A program made the position numbers and the translations under genes. 64,000 nucleotides of DNA from Mycolicibacterium goodii. GTDB taxonomy: Bacteria > Actinomycetota > Actinomycetes > Mycobacteriales > Mycobacteriaceae. The stretch spans positions 2,356,001 to 2,420,000 of the forward strand of contig NZ_CP012150.1 in the NCBI RefSeq assembly GCF_001187505.1, read 5' to 3'. The notes beneath the pieces are model-generated. The model was given only the letters and a program-made list of their open reading frames with translations, was not told the origin of the DNA and ran no database searches. Each line of letters opens with the position of its first letter. Position 1 is the first letter of the stretch. Shown piece by piece: positions 32,244 through 41,498 of this stretch.

Positions 32244-32876
32244 CTACTCCCGCTCCGGCAGGCCGATCCGCAGGGCGATCTGCTGCATCCGTCCGATGGT
32301 GGCCACGGTCTGCTCGGTGACCGGGTCCTGCGGTGCGCTGTCGAACTCAAGGCGCACCAGCGCACGGCCCTGCGTGAACATCAGCAGCGTGACGGCCTTG
32401 GAGTCGTCGGGAGCCATCCCGGAGATCACCGTGCCGCCCGTGCCGACCGGCACCGGTTCGGGAGTGCCGCCCTTCACCATGGTGTTGACCGCGGCGACGG
32501 CCTGCTCCAGCGTCGCCGAGGCCGTGGCCACATCGGGGTAGATCAGGAGCGTGTCGGCGATCGCCCTGGTGTCGTCGGCGTTGACGAACAGCGCGCTCGC
32601 GCCGTCCTGACCGTCCGGGTTGACCTTGGTGGACCGCGCGGTGAAGGTGTCCGGCGGGATGCTGATGTCCTCGGCCTGCAGCAACAGATGGCTGTAGTCG
32701 GAGGCCTGTGCTTCGGGCGAACTCGACGCGGTGGCGGCCGGGGCGGCGGGCGTCTTACCCGTGGCCGGGTTCATGGGCAGTTGCGCGTCCTGACAGCCGG
32801 CGGCCGTCGCAACGACAGCAGCGGCTAGGCCAGTGGTGAGCAGAAGCTTGAGGCGGGTGACCGTCGTGCGCGACAT
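32244..32876 (-). CDS. lipoprotein (DUF5642-like)
   Basis: A 210-residue precursor. The signal peptide (basic MSRTTVTRLK, hydrophobic core) ends in the lipobox TAAGC with lipidated Cys28. A Pro/Ala/Ser-rich linker follows (about 35-60) and then a folded domain (about 62-205) containing the segments AEDISIPPDTFTARST and GMAPDDSKAVTLLMF. It resembles mycobacterial DUF5642 lipoproteins and the sensor-like domains of some membrane kinases. The function is unknown; it would sit on the outer face of the cytoplasmic membrane. Its upstream region has a long inverted repeat but no KstR site. Confidence 0.7.
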   Translation of the reverse strand: MSRTTVTRLKLLLTTGLAAAVVATAAGCQDAQLPMNPATGKTPAAPAATASSSPEAQASDYSHLLLQAEDISIPPDTFTARSTKVNPDGQDGASALFVNADDTRAIADTLLIYPDVATASATLEQAVAAVNTMVKGGTPEPVPVGTGGTVISGMAPDDSKAVTLLMFTQGRALVRLEFDSAPQDPVTEQTVATIGRMQQIALRIGLPERE

Positions 32877-32910
32877 AGTTACCGATCAGAGTACGCGGGC
32901 CCGTCATTTT

Positions 32911-32973
32911 CGCCGAAACGGCATTCCGTCAGGCCTCTACTCGCACTTTGCCTGCTGGAATGCCGTTTCGGCG
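32911..32973 (-). terminator. 17-bp perfect inverted repeat after ltp3
   Basis: CGCCGAAACGGCATTCC (32911-32927) and its exact complement (32957-32973) are separated by 29 nt. The structure starts 15 bp past the ltp3 stop, so it can terminate the Rv3521-like/ltp4/ltp3 operon. No U-tract follows. Confidence 0.55.
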
Positions 32974-32988
32974 GAGAAGGGGCAGGGG

Positions 32989-34154
<1,166 letters not shown>

Positions 34155-34155
<1 letters not shown>

Positions 34156-35228
34156 CAGTTCCTTCCTTCCAGGACGGCAACCAGGTTCTGCTGCAGCGCC
34201 GGGCCGCTGGTCGCGTGCGCGAGCACCCGCCCCGCCGCACCGTCGAAGATGTGCTGCGCGGCAAAACCGATGCGCTCCAGGCCCGCCGAGAACATCGGGT
34301 TGGCGGCCAGCGCCCCACCCGACGGGTTGACCTTCGTCGCCTCGCCGAGCCCGATCGCCTCGGTGAGGATCAGGTGCTGGTGGGTGAACGGGGCGTGGAT
34401 CTCGGCCACCTCGATCGACGACGGGTCGCCACCGGTGGCGGCACGCGCCGACGCCGTGGTGGACGGCGAGGTGGTCAGATCCCGCGCGCCCAGCACCGGG
34501 GTGTCGATGCGGTGTTCGATGCCGGTGATCCAGGCCGGGTTCGCCCGCAACTCACGGGCCCGGTGATCGGCGGCGAGCACGATCGCCGACGCGCCGTCGG
34601 CGATCGGGGCGATGTCGTGACGACGCAGCGGATCGGCGAAGAACGGCCGGGCGAGCAGCTCCTCGACGGAGGTGGCCGGTTTCTCCGAATCGGTGCGCTC
34701 GGCGGCGGCGAACGAATCCAGCGCCACCCGCGCCATCTGCTCGGCGGTCCACTTACCCGCGTCGAGCCCGAACCGGGCCTGCAGGCCCGCCAGCGAGACC
34801 GAATCGGGCCACAGCGGGGCCACCGAGTACGGGTCGGTCTGCAGCGCGAGCACGCGCCGCAGGACACCGGCCGAGGACTTGCCGAAGCCGTACACCAGCG
34901 CGGTGTCGACCTCGCCGGTCAGGATCTTGATGTAGGCCTCGTACAGCGCCCACGCGGCGTCCATCTCGACGTGCGACTCGTTGATGGGCGGCACGGCGCC
35001 GATCGAGTCGATCGCGGAGATGAACGAGAACGCGCGTCCGGCAAGGTAATCCGAGGACCCCGAGCACCAGAAGTCGATATCGGTCTGCTTCAGACCCAGC
35101 TCTCCGTAGAGCTGCTGGAAACACGGCATCAACATCTCGACGCCGTTGGTGGTGCCGTCGGTGCGGCGGACATGCGGTGAATGGGCGAAGCCGACCACCG
35201 CGACTTGTCTACCCGAGGGTGCGGTCAT
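34155..35228 (-). CDS. ltp4: thiolase-fold lipid-transfer protein/retro-aldolase Ltp4
   Basis: A 357-residue thiolase-fold protein, syntenic with Rv3522. The position of the usual thiolase cysteine reads INESHVEMDAAW (residues 82-93), again without Cys. The C-terminal half has the GEATKVNPSGGALAANP loop of the SCP-x group, with its Gly-rich active-site segment. It probably works with Ltp3 and the adjacent double-OB DUF35 protein as a side-chain aldolase complex (inference from the Ltp2-ChsH2 precedent). It starts 9 bp after the DUF35 gene's stop. Confidence 0.86.
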
Positions 35229-35237
35229 CTTTTCCCT

Positions 35238-36242
35238 TCACAGGTGGTGCTTGTAGGTGTCGTAGTCGGCGTCGGGCTCACCCGTCGGCCGGAAATGCGA
35301 GATGTTGTCGATGCCGAGGTCCCATTCCTCCTCGGGTTTCCACACCGCCTGCACCCGCATGCCCATCCGGACCTCGGCCGCGTCGACGTCGGTGACCAGG
35401 TGCAGAAACGGGATGTCGGCACCGTCGAGCAGCACGTAGGCCGCGACATAGGGCGGTTTGATGCGCTGCCCGGCGAACGGGATGTTGATGATCGCGAACG
35501 TCGTCACGGTGCCCTTGTCGGGCAGTTCGACGAACTCGTCGAGCTCAAGGCCGGTGGCCGGGTCGGCCTCCTTGGGCGGGAAGTAGACCTTTCCCTTCTC
35601 GCCGTTCGGACCGACGGTGCGGGCCCCGATCAGCTTGCCCTCGCGCAGGCCGCGCAGGTAGATGCTCTCGGGCTGCGACGCCGAGTGCTGGATCTCGATG
35701 CTCGACGGCGACACCAGCATGGTCACCGGGTCACGCTCGTCGGCGGGCGCGTCGGGAACCGGCTCGGGGGTGTCGCCGGGCAGGAAGTAGGCGATGTCGG
35801 TGATCGCTCCCGCCGGCTCGTCGACCCAGTGCGCGTGCACCCGCATCCCGGTGTGCACCGAACCCTCCTGCGCGGCAACGGCATGCAGCAGCGCGGTGTC
35901 GGCACCATCGAGCTTGATCAGCGCCCACGCGAACGGTTGGTCGAGCGGCTGACCCTCCAGCGGCGCGGGCTGCCAGGTCCAGGACACGACGGTTCCGACG
36001 CTGGCCACCGGCACCACCTCGGTCAGTGCCTGATAGGTGACCGGGTCATACTCGGCGGGTGGCACATGCACACGTCCGTCGGATCCGCGAACGCCGACGA
36101 TGCGGCGGTCACGCAGCGCGGTGAAGAACTGACTGAGCAGAGGCCCGACTGAACGGGTGTAGTCGAAAGACAGTCTCAGTGGCGCAGAAAGTGGCGGCTC
36201 ACGGTGATCTGTCGAGGCCGGGCGGCTTTGGCTGGCTGTCAC
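35238..36242 (-). CDS. tandem OB-fold DUF35 protein (Rv3521-like)
   Basis: A 334-residue protein made of two similar halves. Each carries the DUF35 pattern: a helix and short strand (RRIVGVRGSDGRVHVPP; LREGKLIGARTVGPNG...VYFPP) followed by an OB-fold barrel with VVSWTW or TTFAIIN. Canonical DUF35 proteins bind zinc through CxxC pairs; this protein has no cysteine at all. Such proteins partner thiolase-fold aldolases (ChsH2-Ltp2). It heads the ltp4-ltp3 operon. The GTG 36242 start lies 8 bp from the KstR operator. Confidence 0.82.
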   Translation of the reverse strand: MTASQSRPASTDHREPPLSAPLRLSFDYTRSVGPLLSQFFTALRDRRIVGVRGSDGRVHVPPAEYDPVTYQALTEVVPVASVGTVVSWTWQPAPLEGQPLDQPFAWALIKLDGADTALLHAVAAQEGSVHTGMRVHAHWVDEPAGAITDIAYFLPGDTPEPVPDAPADERDPVTMLVSPSSIEIQHSASQPESIYLRGLREGKLIGARTVGPNGEKGKVYFPPKEADPATGLELDEFVELPDKGTVTTFAIINIPFAGQRIKPPYVAAYVLLDGADIPFLHLVTDVDAAEVRMGMRVQAVWKPEEEWDLGIDNISHFRPTGEPDADYDTYKHHL

Positions 36243-36250
36243 ACATCGAG

Positions 36251-36264
36251 TAGAACAGGTTCTA
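36251..36264. promoter_or_regulatory. KstR operator, Rv3521/Rv3520c-like divergent promoter
   Basis: TAGAACAGGTTCTA matches TNNAACNNGTTNNA. It is 8 bp from the DUF35 GTG (- strand) and 35 bp from the LLM oxidoreductase ATG (+ strand). Confidence 0.87.
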
Positions 36265-36299
36265 AGAATCGTGGCAAGGAGTCAAGGAAGGCGGCCGGA

Positions 36300-37331
36300 A
36301 TGAAGTTGGGTTTGCAGCTCGGATATTGGGGTGCGCAGCCGCCGACCAACCATGCGGAGTTGGTGGCCGCGGCCGAGGAGGCCGGTTTCGACACGGTGTT
36401 CACCGCCGAGGCGTGGGGTTCGGATGCGTTCACGCCGTTGGCGTGGTGGGGACGTGAGACGACGCGGCTGCGGCTGGGCACGTCGGTGGTGCAGCTGTCG
36501 GCGCGTACCCCCACGGCGTGCGCGATGGCGTCGCTGACCCTGGACCACCTCTCGGGTGGCCGGCACATCCTGGGGCTGGGGGTGTCCGGGCCGCAGGTGG
36601 TGGAGGGCTGGTACGGGCAGCGTTTCCCCAAGCCGCTGGCCCGCACCCGGGAGTACATCGACGTCATCCGGCAGGTGTGGGCCCGCCGGGCGCCGGTGAG
36701 CAGCGACGGGCCGCACTACCCGCTGCCGCTGACCGGTGAGGGCACCACCGGGCTCGGCAAGGCGCTCAAGCCCATCACCCATCCGCTGCGCGCGGACATC
36801 CCGATCATGCTGGGCGCCGAGGGGCCCAAGAACGTGGCGTTGGCCGCTGAGATCTGTGACGGCTGGCTGCCGATCTTCTACACCCCGCGCATGGCCGACA
36901 CCTACAACGCGTGGCTCGACGAGGGTTTCGCGCGTCCCGGTGCGCGTCGCACCCGCGAGACCTTCGAGATCTGCGCGACCGCCAACATCGTCATCACCGA
37001 GGACCGGGCCGCGGCGTTGGCGGCGATGAAGCCCTATCTGGCGCTGTACATGGGCGGTATGGGCGCCGAGGACACCAACTTCCACGCCGACGTCTACCGC
37101 CGCATGGGTTATGGCGAGGTCGTCGACGAGGTCACCCGACTGTTCCGTTCGGGGCGCAAGGACGAGGCCGCCGAGGTGATCCCCGATGAGGTGGTCGACG
37201 ATGCGGCCATCGTGGGCGACGTCTCCTACGTGCGCGAGCAGATCAAGGTGTGGGAGGCCGCAGGCGTCACCACCATGGTGGTGTCCGGGCGCAGCCCGGA
37301 ACACATCCGAGAGCTCGCCGCGCTGGTGTAG
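36300..37331 (+). CDS. LLM-class F420-dependent oxidoreductase (Rv3520c-like)
   Basis: A 343-residue luciferase-like TIM barrel. It has the N-terminal LGLQLGYWGAQ strand, FDTVFTAEAWG, and GLGVSGPQVVEGWYG, a segment typical of mycobacterial F420-dependent LLM enzymes. It likely uses reduced or oxidised F420 rather than FMN, but the cofactor is inferred from the family. By synteny it matches Rv3520c of the KstR regulon. The reaction in sterol breakdown is not assigned. ATG 36300 follows AAGGAG and GGAAGG. Confidence 0.85.
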   Translation: MKLGLQLGYWGAQPPTNHAELVAAAEEAGFDTVFTAEAWGSDAFTPLAWWGRETTRLRLGTSVVQLSARTPTACAMASLTLDHLSGGRHILGLGVSGPQVVEGWYGQRFPKPLARTREYIDVIRQVWARRAPVSSDGPHYPLPLTGEGTTGLGKALKPITHPLRADIPIMLGAEGPKNVALAAEICDGWLPIFYTPRMADTYNAWLDEGFARPGARRTRETFEICATANIVITEDRAAALAAMKPYLALYMGGMGAEDTNFHADVYRRMGYGEVVDEVTRLFRSGRKDEAAEVIPDEVVDDAAIVGDVSYVREQIKVWEAAGVTTMVVSGRSPEHIRELAALV

Positions 37332-37350
37332 ACACTTCTTGCAAACTGTC

Positions 37351-37364
37351 TAGAACACGTTCTA
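37351..37364. promoter_or_regulatory. KstR operator upstream of Rv3519-like gene
   Basis: TAGAACACGTTCTA matches the consensus and ends only 10 bp before the GTG start at 37375, implying a leaderless transcript with the operator over the promoter. Confidence 0.88.
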
Positions 37365-37374
37365 GATTTGGCGT

Positions 37375-38091
37375 GTGACGCAGCACACGATCGCCGGAAG
37401 CACGGTGACCATGCCGGTGCGGATCCGCACGGCCGACCAGCACATGGCGATGTTCTCGGTGGACGCCGATGCCGCCCAGCGGTTGATCGACCACAGCGGC
37501 CTACAGGTGTGCCGGTACCGGCCGGGACGCGCGATCGTCGTCCTCATGCTGATGCGCTACGTCGACGGCGACCTCGGCGAGTACCTCGAATACGGCACCA
37601 ACATCATGGTGAACCCGCCGGGGTCGACCGCGACCGGCCCGCGGGCCCTGCGCTCCGCAGGCGCGTTCGTCCACCACCTGCCGGTCGACCAGTCCTTCAC
37701 CCTCGAAGCCGGCCGCACCATCTGGGGTTACCCGAAAGTGATGGCGGACTTCACCATTCGCCAAGCCCGCCAGTTCGGGTTCGACGTGACCATCGACGGC
37801 GAGTTCGTGGTGGGCATGGAGTTCAAACCCGGTATCGGCGTGCCGTCGTCGTTCACGTCGCGTCCGCAGGTGCACCCCACCTACTCGCACCTCGACGGAG
37901 TGACGCGCCGGACCGAGGGAAAGATGCGCCTTTCGGGTGTGCGGTACCGGTTCGGCGGGGCGCGCCTGCGCCTCGGTGACCATCCGTACGCGGCCGAACT
38001 CGCCTCGCTGGGGCTGCCGAAACGGGCGCTCGTGTCGAGTACGGCGGCCAACGTCGCGATGACTTTCGGTGACCCGGAGGTGATCTCGTGA
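37375..38091 (+). CDS. acetoacetate-decarboxylase-like protein (Rv3519-like)
   Basis: A 238-residue protein of the acetoacetate decarboxylase fold. It contains VHHLPVDQSFTLEAGRTIWGYPKVMAD, where the Lys in GYPK is at or near the Schiff-base position of the family. Real decarboxylase activity is not established; many relatives bind ligands or do aldol chemistry. By synteny it corresponds to Rv3519. It starts at GTG 37375 with no room for a conventional ribosome site after the operator. It overlaps cyp142 by 4 bp (GTGA). Confidence 0.75.
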   Translation: MTQHTIAGSTVTMPVRIRTADQHMAMFSVDADAAQRLIDHSGLQVCRYRPGRAIVVLMLMRYVDGDLGEYLEYGTNIMVNPPGSTATGPRALRSAGAFVHHLPVDQSFTLEAGRTIWGYPKVMADFTIRQARQFGFDVTIDGEFVVGMEFKPGIGVPSSFTSRPQVHPTYSHLDGVTRRTEGKMRLSGVRYRFGGARLRLGDHPYAAELASLGLPKRALVSSTAANVAMTFGDPEVIS

Positions 38092-39293
38092 CGCAGGTGC
38101 TCACCAGGCCCGACGTCGACCTGGCCAACGGCATGTTCTACGCCGACGGCGGCGCGCGCGAGGCCTACCGCTGGATGCGGGCCAACGAACCGGTGTTCCG
38201 TGACCGCAACGGGCAGGCCGCGGCGACGACGTATCAGGCCGTGCTCGACGCCGAACGCAACCCCGAGCTGTTCTCGTCGACCGGGGGCATCCGGCCCGAC
38301 CAGCCCGGCATGCCGTACATGATCGACATGGACGACCCGCAACATCTGTTGCGGCGCAAGCTCGTCAATGCCGGGTTCACCCGCAAGCGCGTCATGGACA
38401 AGGTCGAGTCCATCGGTCGGTTGTGCGACACCCTGATCGACGCGGTGTGCGAACGTGGTGAGTGCGACTTCGTCCGTGACATCGCGGCCCCGCTGCCGAT
38501 GGCGGTGATCGGCGACATGCTCGGGGTGCTGCCGTCCGAACGCGACATGCTGCTGCGGTGGTCCGACGACCTGGTGTGCGGGCTGTCCTCACACGTCGAC
38601 GAGGCGGCCATCAAGAAGCTCATGGACACCTTCGCGGCCTACACCGAGTTCACCAGGGACGTCATCACCAAGCGGCGTGCCGAACCGACCGACGACCTGT
38701 TCTCGGTGCTGGTGAACTCCGAGGTCGAGGGTTCCCGCATGTCCGACGACGAGATCGTCTTCGAGACCCTGCTGATCCTCATCGGCGGCGACGAGACCAC
38801 CCGGCACACGCTCTCGGGCGGCACCGAACAGCTTCTGCGCCACCGGGATCAGTGGCAGGCGCTGGTCGCCGACGTCGACCTGCTGCCCGGAGCGATCGAG
38901 GAGATGCTGCGCTGGACCTCGCCGGTGAAGAACATGTGCCGCACCCTGACCGCGGACACGGTGTTCCACGGCACCGAGTTGCGGGCCGGCGAGAAGATCA
39001 TGCTGATGTTCGAGTCGGCCAACTTCGACGAGACCGTCTTCGGCGACCCGGACAACTTCCGCATCGACCGAAATCCCAACAGCCATGTGGCCTTCGGCTT
39101 CGGTACACACTTCTGCCTGGGCAACCAGCTGGCGCGCCTGGAGCTCAGGCTCATGACCGAGCGCGTGCTCCGCAGGCTGCCCGATCTGCGTCTCGCCGAC
39201 GACGCTTCGGTGCCGCTGCGGCCCGCCAACTTCGTCAGCGGGCCAGAGTCGATGCCCGTGGTGTTCACGCCGACCGCGCCGGTGCTGGGCTAG
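38088..39293 (+). CDS. cyp142: cytochrome P450 CYP142, sterol 26/27-hydroxylase
   Basis: A 401-residue P450. The I-helix is IGGDETTRH, the ExxR region lies around residue 270 and the haem-ligand loop is FGFGTHFCLG with Cys343. CYP142 oxidises the cholesterol (or cholestenone) side-chain terminus to the carboxylate, which FadD19/FadD17-type ligases then activate. It is coupled to the Rv3519-like gene. Its 3' end overlaps the opposite-strand DUF559-like gene by 29 bp. Confidence 0.92.
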   Translation: MTQVLTRPDVDLANGMFYADGGAREAYRWMRANEPVFRDRNGQAAATTYQAVLDAERNPELFSSTGGIRPDQPGMPYMIDMDDPQHLLRRKLVNAGFTRKRVMDKVESIGRLCDTLIDAVCERGECDFVRDIAAPLPMAVIGDMLGVLPSERDMLLRWSDDLVCGLSSHVDEAAIKKLMDTFAAYTEFTRDVITKRRAEPTDDLFSVLVNSEVEGSRMSDDEIVFETLLILIGGDETTRHTLSGGTEQLLRHRDQWQALVADVDLLPGAIEEMLRWTSPVKNMCRTLTADTVFHGTELRAGEKIMLMFESANFDETVFGDPDNFRIDRNPNSHVAFGFGTHFCLGNQLARLELRLMTERVLRRLPDLRLADDASVPLRPANFVSGPESMPVVFTPTAPVLG

Positions 39294-40140
39294 ACACTCG
39301 CGGAGAACGCGGAACGCCCGCCGCCTCGATCCTCTTGAGGATGTCGGCCTCACCGTCTTGCACCGTCACCCGGATGTGGGTCCAGCCCAGCCGCGTGACG
39401 GCCTCCGACTTGCGGATGTCGCGGTTGAACCGTCGCCGGTCGGTCCGGTGCTGGTCGCCCTCATAGTCGAGGGCAACCATGACGTCTTCCCAGCCCATGT
39501 CGAAAACCCCGACCAGCACCCCGTATTCGTCGTGAACCGGGATCTGGGTTCGTGGACGAGGGAAGCCGCCGCGGATGACCTCCAACCGGAGCCAGGTCTC
39601 GCGGGGTGACTCGGCGCCACCGTCGACGAGGTCGAGCACCTGGCGTGCGGTCTTGATGCCCCGCCGGCCCCGGTACCGGTCCACGAGGAGTTCGACGTCG
39701 GCCATCTTGAGCCGAGTCGCGTTGGCCAGCGCATCGGTGAGCGTCACGGCCGCATCGAGCGGATACCGGCACGCCAGATCGAGCGCCGTGCGTGCGGGTG
39801 TTGTCACCCGCATCCCGCCGACGACGGCGACCTCGTCGTCTTCGAATCTGTCCAGCCACGTGTGGATTCCACGGGGTGGGCGGCGGTTGTCGTGGATCAA
39901 CTCGGCGGGTCGGCGCGGGTCGAGCCACTTGGCGCCGTGCAGTGCCGACGCCGAGCGGCCGGCCAGCACCGCGCGTCGATCCGACCACAACCACGCGGCC
40001 TTCGCGCGCAGCGCTGCCGTGGGCTCGGTGTCCTTCGGGATGTAGACGCCCGGGTACACCGCCCGATACCGGCTACGCAGCTGATAAGGAGTCGCGACGC
40101 CGGATGAGACGGCTTCGGTGCCGATGACTGGATCCCCCAT
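39265..40140 (-). CDS. AbiEi/DUF559-like protein
   Basis: A 291-residue protein. The N-terminus (about 1-90) resembles the AbiEi-type winged-helix regulators (YRAVYPGVYIP). The C-terminus (about 200-270) resembles DUF559, a Vsr-type endonuclease-like fold with VALDYEGDQHRTDR and GWTHIRVT. This two-part form is frequent in mycobacteria, and its function is unproven. No partner AbiEii toxin gene is next to it, so a working toxin-antitoxin pair is unlikely here. ATG 40140 is the first good start. Confidence 0.7.
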   Translation of the reverse strand: MGDPVIGTEAVSSGVATPYQLRSRYRAVYPGVYIPKDTEPTAALRAKAAWLWSDRRAVLAGRSASALHGAKWLDPRRPAELIHDNRRPPRGIHTWLDRFEDDEVAVVGGMRVTTPARTALDLACRYPLDAAVTLTDALANATRLKMADVELLVDRYRGRRGIKTARQVLDLVDGGAESPRETWLRLEVIRGGFPRPRTQIPVHDEYGVLVGVFDMGWEDVMVALDYEGDQHRTDRRRFNRDIRKSEAVTRLGWTHIRVTVQDGEADILKRIEAAGVPRSPRVSSPAPARSA

Positions 40141-40310
40141 GCGGGGAGTGTGCCCGCGGGCACCGACAGCTCCGCGAGTGTGAAACGTCAGCGAAAAATC
40201 GGCCGAAAAGTCGCAGAGGTTTCACAGTCGCGACATGGGGAGTTTGTGGTTTCGCTGTGTGAACTTAAGCATCGGCTGTGCACAGCGTTCCGCAGGTTCC
40301 GCCTAGATTG

Positions 40311-40320
40311 TCTAATTAGA
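40311..40320. promoter_or_regulatory. short AT-rich palindrome before the small secreted gene
   Basis: TCTAATTAGA is a perfect 10-bp palindrome in otherwise GC-rich DNA, 38 bp upstream of GTG 40359. It could be a promoter or operator element for the small secreted gene. Chance occurrence is possible. Confidence 0.25.
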
Positions 40321-40358
40321 TAGGCTTGGCATATCGGGGGATGCGCGACGAGTGAAGG

Positions 40359-40577
40359 GTGCACGATCTGGCACGACTGTTACCGGGGCGACGATTGTTG
40401 AGCGGAATCCTGTTGGGGAGCACCCTGTTTGTTGGTGCGACGGGTGCGGCCACGGTGGCCGGTGCGCAGCCCGTGACCGATGCGGCGCCGGCGAGTGCTC
40501 GGGCCGGTGCCCGCGTTCCCGCCGCCGCCTCCGCCGCCACGGCCCTGGGGGCCGCCCGGTCACTGGCGCTGAGTTGA
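40359..40577 (+). CDS. possible small secreted Ala-rich protein
   Basis: A 72-codon frame starting GTG 40359 after GTGAAGG. A basic N-terminus (RLLPGRRLL), hydrophobic core and AGAQP give a plausible signal peptide, with cleavage near residue 37. The mature part is only about 35 residues, rich in Ala and Arg. No homologous family was recognised. It may be real or just an open frame in GC-rich DNA; it occupies an otherwise empty gap. Confidence 0.4.
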   Translation: MHDLARLLPGRRLLSGILLGSTLFVGATGAATVAGAQPVTDAAPASARAGARVPAAASAATALGAARSLALS

Positions 40578-40628
40578 GCACAATTGGGGCCCGGCTCGAT
40601 GCGAGCAGGGCCCCAACTGCGTTGGCGT

Positions 40629-41429
40629 CTACTTCATCTGGAAGTTCGGCGCGCGCTTCTCCTTGAACGCCCGCGGGCCTTCCTTGGCGTCCTCGGACAG
40701 GAACACCGGGATGCCGTTGGCGGTGTCGGGTTTGAACGCCTCCTCCTCGTGCATGCCCTCGGTCTCGCGGATGGTCTTGAGGATCGCCTGCACGGCCAGC
40801 GGGCCGTTGTTGTTGATCACCTCGGCGATCTCGAGCGCCTTGTCCAGTGCGGTGCCGTCGGGAACGACGTGGCCGATCAGCCCGTACCGCAACGCCTCGG
40901 CCGCGGTGATGTGGCGACCGGTGAGCAGCAGATCGCACGCGATGGTGTAGGGGATCTGGCGCACCAGGCGCACGGCGGAGCCGCCCATCGGGTACAGGCT
41001 CCACTTCGCCTCGGAGATCCCGAACTTGGCGCTCTCGCCGGCCACGCGGATGTCGGTGCCCTGCAGGATCTCGGTGCCGCCCGCGATCGCCGGACCCTCG
41101 ACCGCGGCGATCAGAGGCTTGGTCAGGCGCCGGCCCTTGAGCAGCCCGGGGATCTTCGACGGGTCGTAGCTGCCGTCCTTGAACGACTCGCCCGGCGGCT
41201 TGTTGTCGGCGCTCTTGAGGTCCATGCCCGAGCAGAAGTACCCGCCCGCACCGGTCAGGATGCAGCTGCGGATCTGTGGGTCGTTGTCGACGCGATCCCA
41301 TGCGGCGACCATGATCGAGAGCATCTCGCCTGAGAGAGCGTTACGCGCCTCCGGCCGGTTCATCGTCACGATCAGAGTGTGTCCGCGCTGCTCAACGAGG
41401 GCGTCGGGCCCCTTGCTGGTCTCACTCAC
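40629..41429 (-). CDS. echA19: enoyl-CoA hydratase EchA19
   Basis: A 266-residue crotonase. The N-terminal [14 protein letters not shown] and the oxyanion-hole segment [13 protein letters not shown] (about residues 63-75) and [17 protein letters not shown] are typical of the family. EchA19 (Rv3516) is known to hydrate a C24 steroid enoyl-CoA of the side chain. It is divergent from fadD19 across a shared KstR operator. Start ATG 41429. Confidence 0.9.
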   Translation of the reverse strand: MSETSKGPDALVEQRGHTLIVTMNRPEARNALSGEMLSIMVAAWDRVDNDPQIRSCILTGAGGYFCSGMDLKSADNKPPGESFKDGSYDPSKIPGLLKGRRLTKPLIAAVEGPAIAGGTEILQGTDIRVAGESAKFGISEAKWSLYPMGGSAVRLVRQIPYTIACDLLLTGRHITAAEALRYGLIGHVVPDGTALDKALEIAEVINNNGPLAVQAILKTIRETEGMHEEEAFKPDTANGIPVFLSEDAKEGPRAFKEKRAPNFQMK

Positions 41430-41473
41430 GGGTATTCGCCTCCATGCTCGATAACCCCAGACTTGTCTGGAAA

Positions 41474-41487
41474 TGTAACACGTTCTA
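41474..41487. promoter_or_regulatory. KstR operator, echA19/fadD19 divergent promoter
   Basis: TGTAACACGTTCTA matches TNNAACNNGTTNNA. It lies 44 bp from the echA19 ATG and ends 11 bp before the fadD19 GTG at 41499, so fadD19 is probably leaderless. Confidence 0.87.
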
Positions 41488-41498
41488 ATTTAGGTTCT

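Noticed and set aside
39265..40140. Working AbiE toxin-antitoxin system
   Set aside because: Only the AbiEi/DUF559-like half is present; no AbiEii nucleotidyltransferase-like gene is adjacent.
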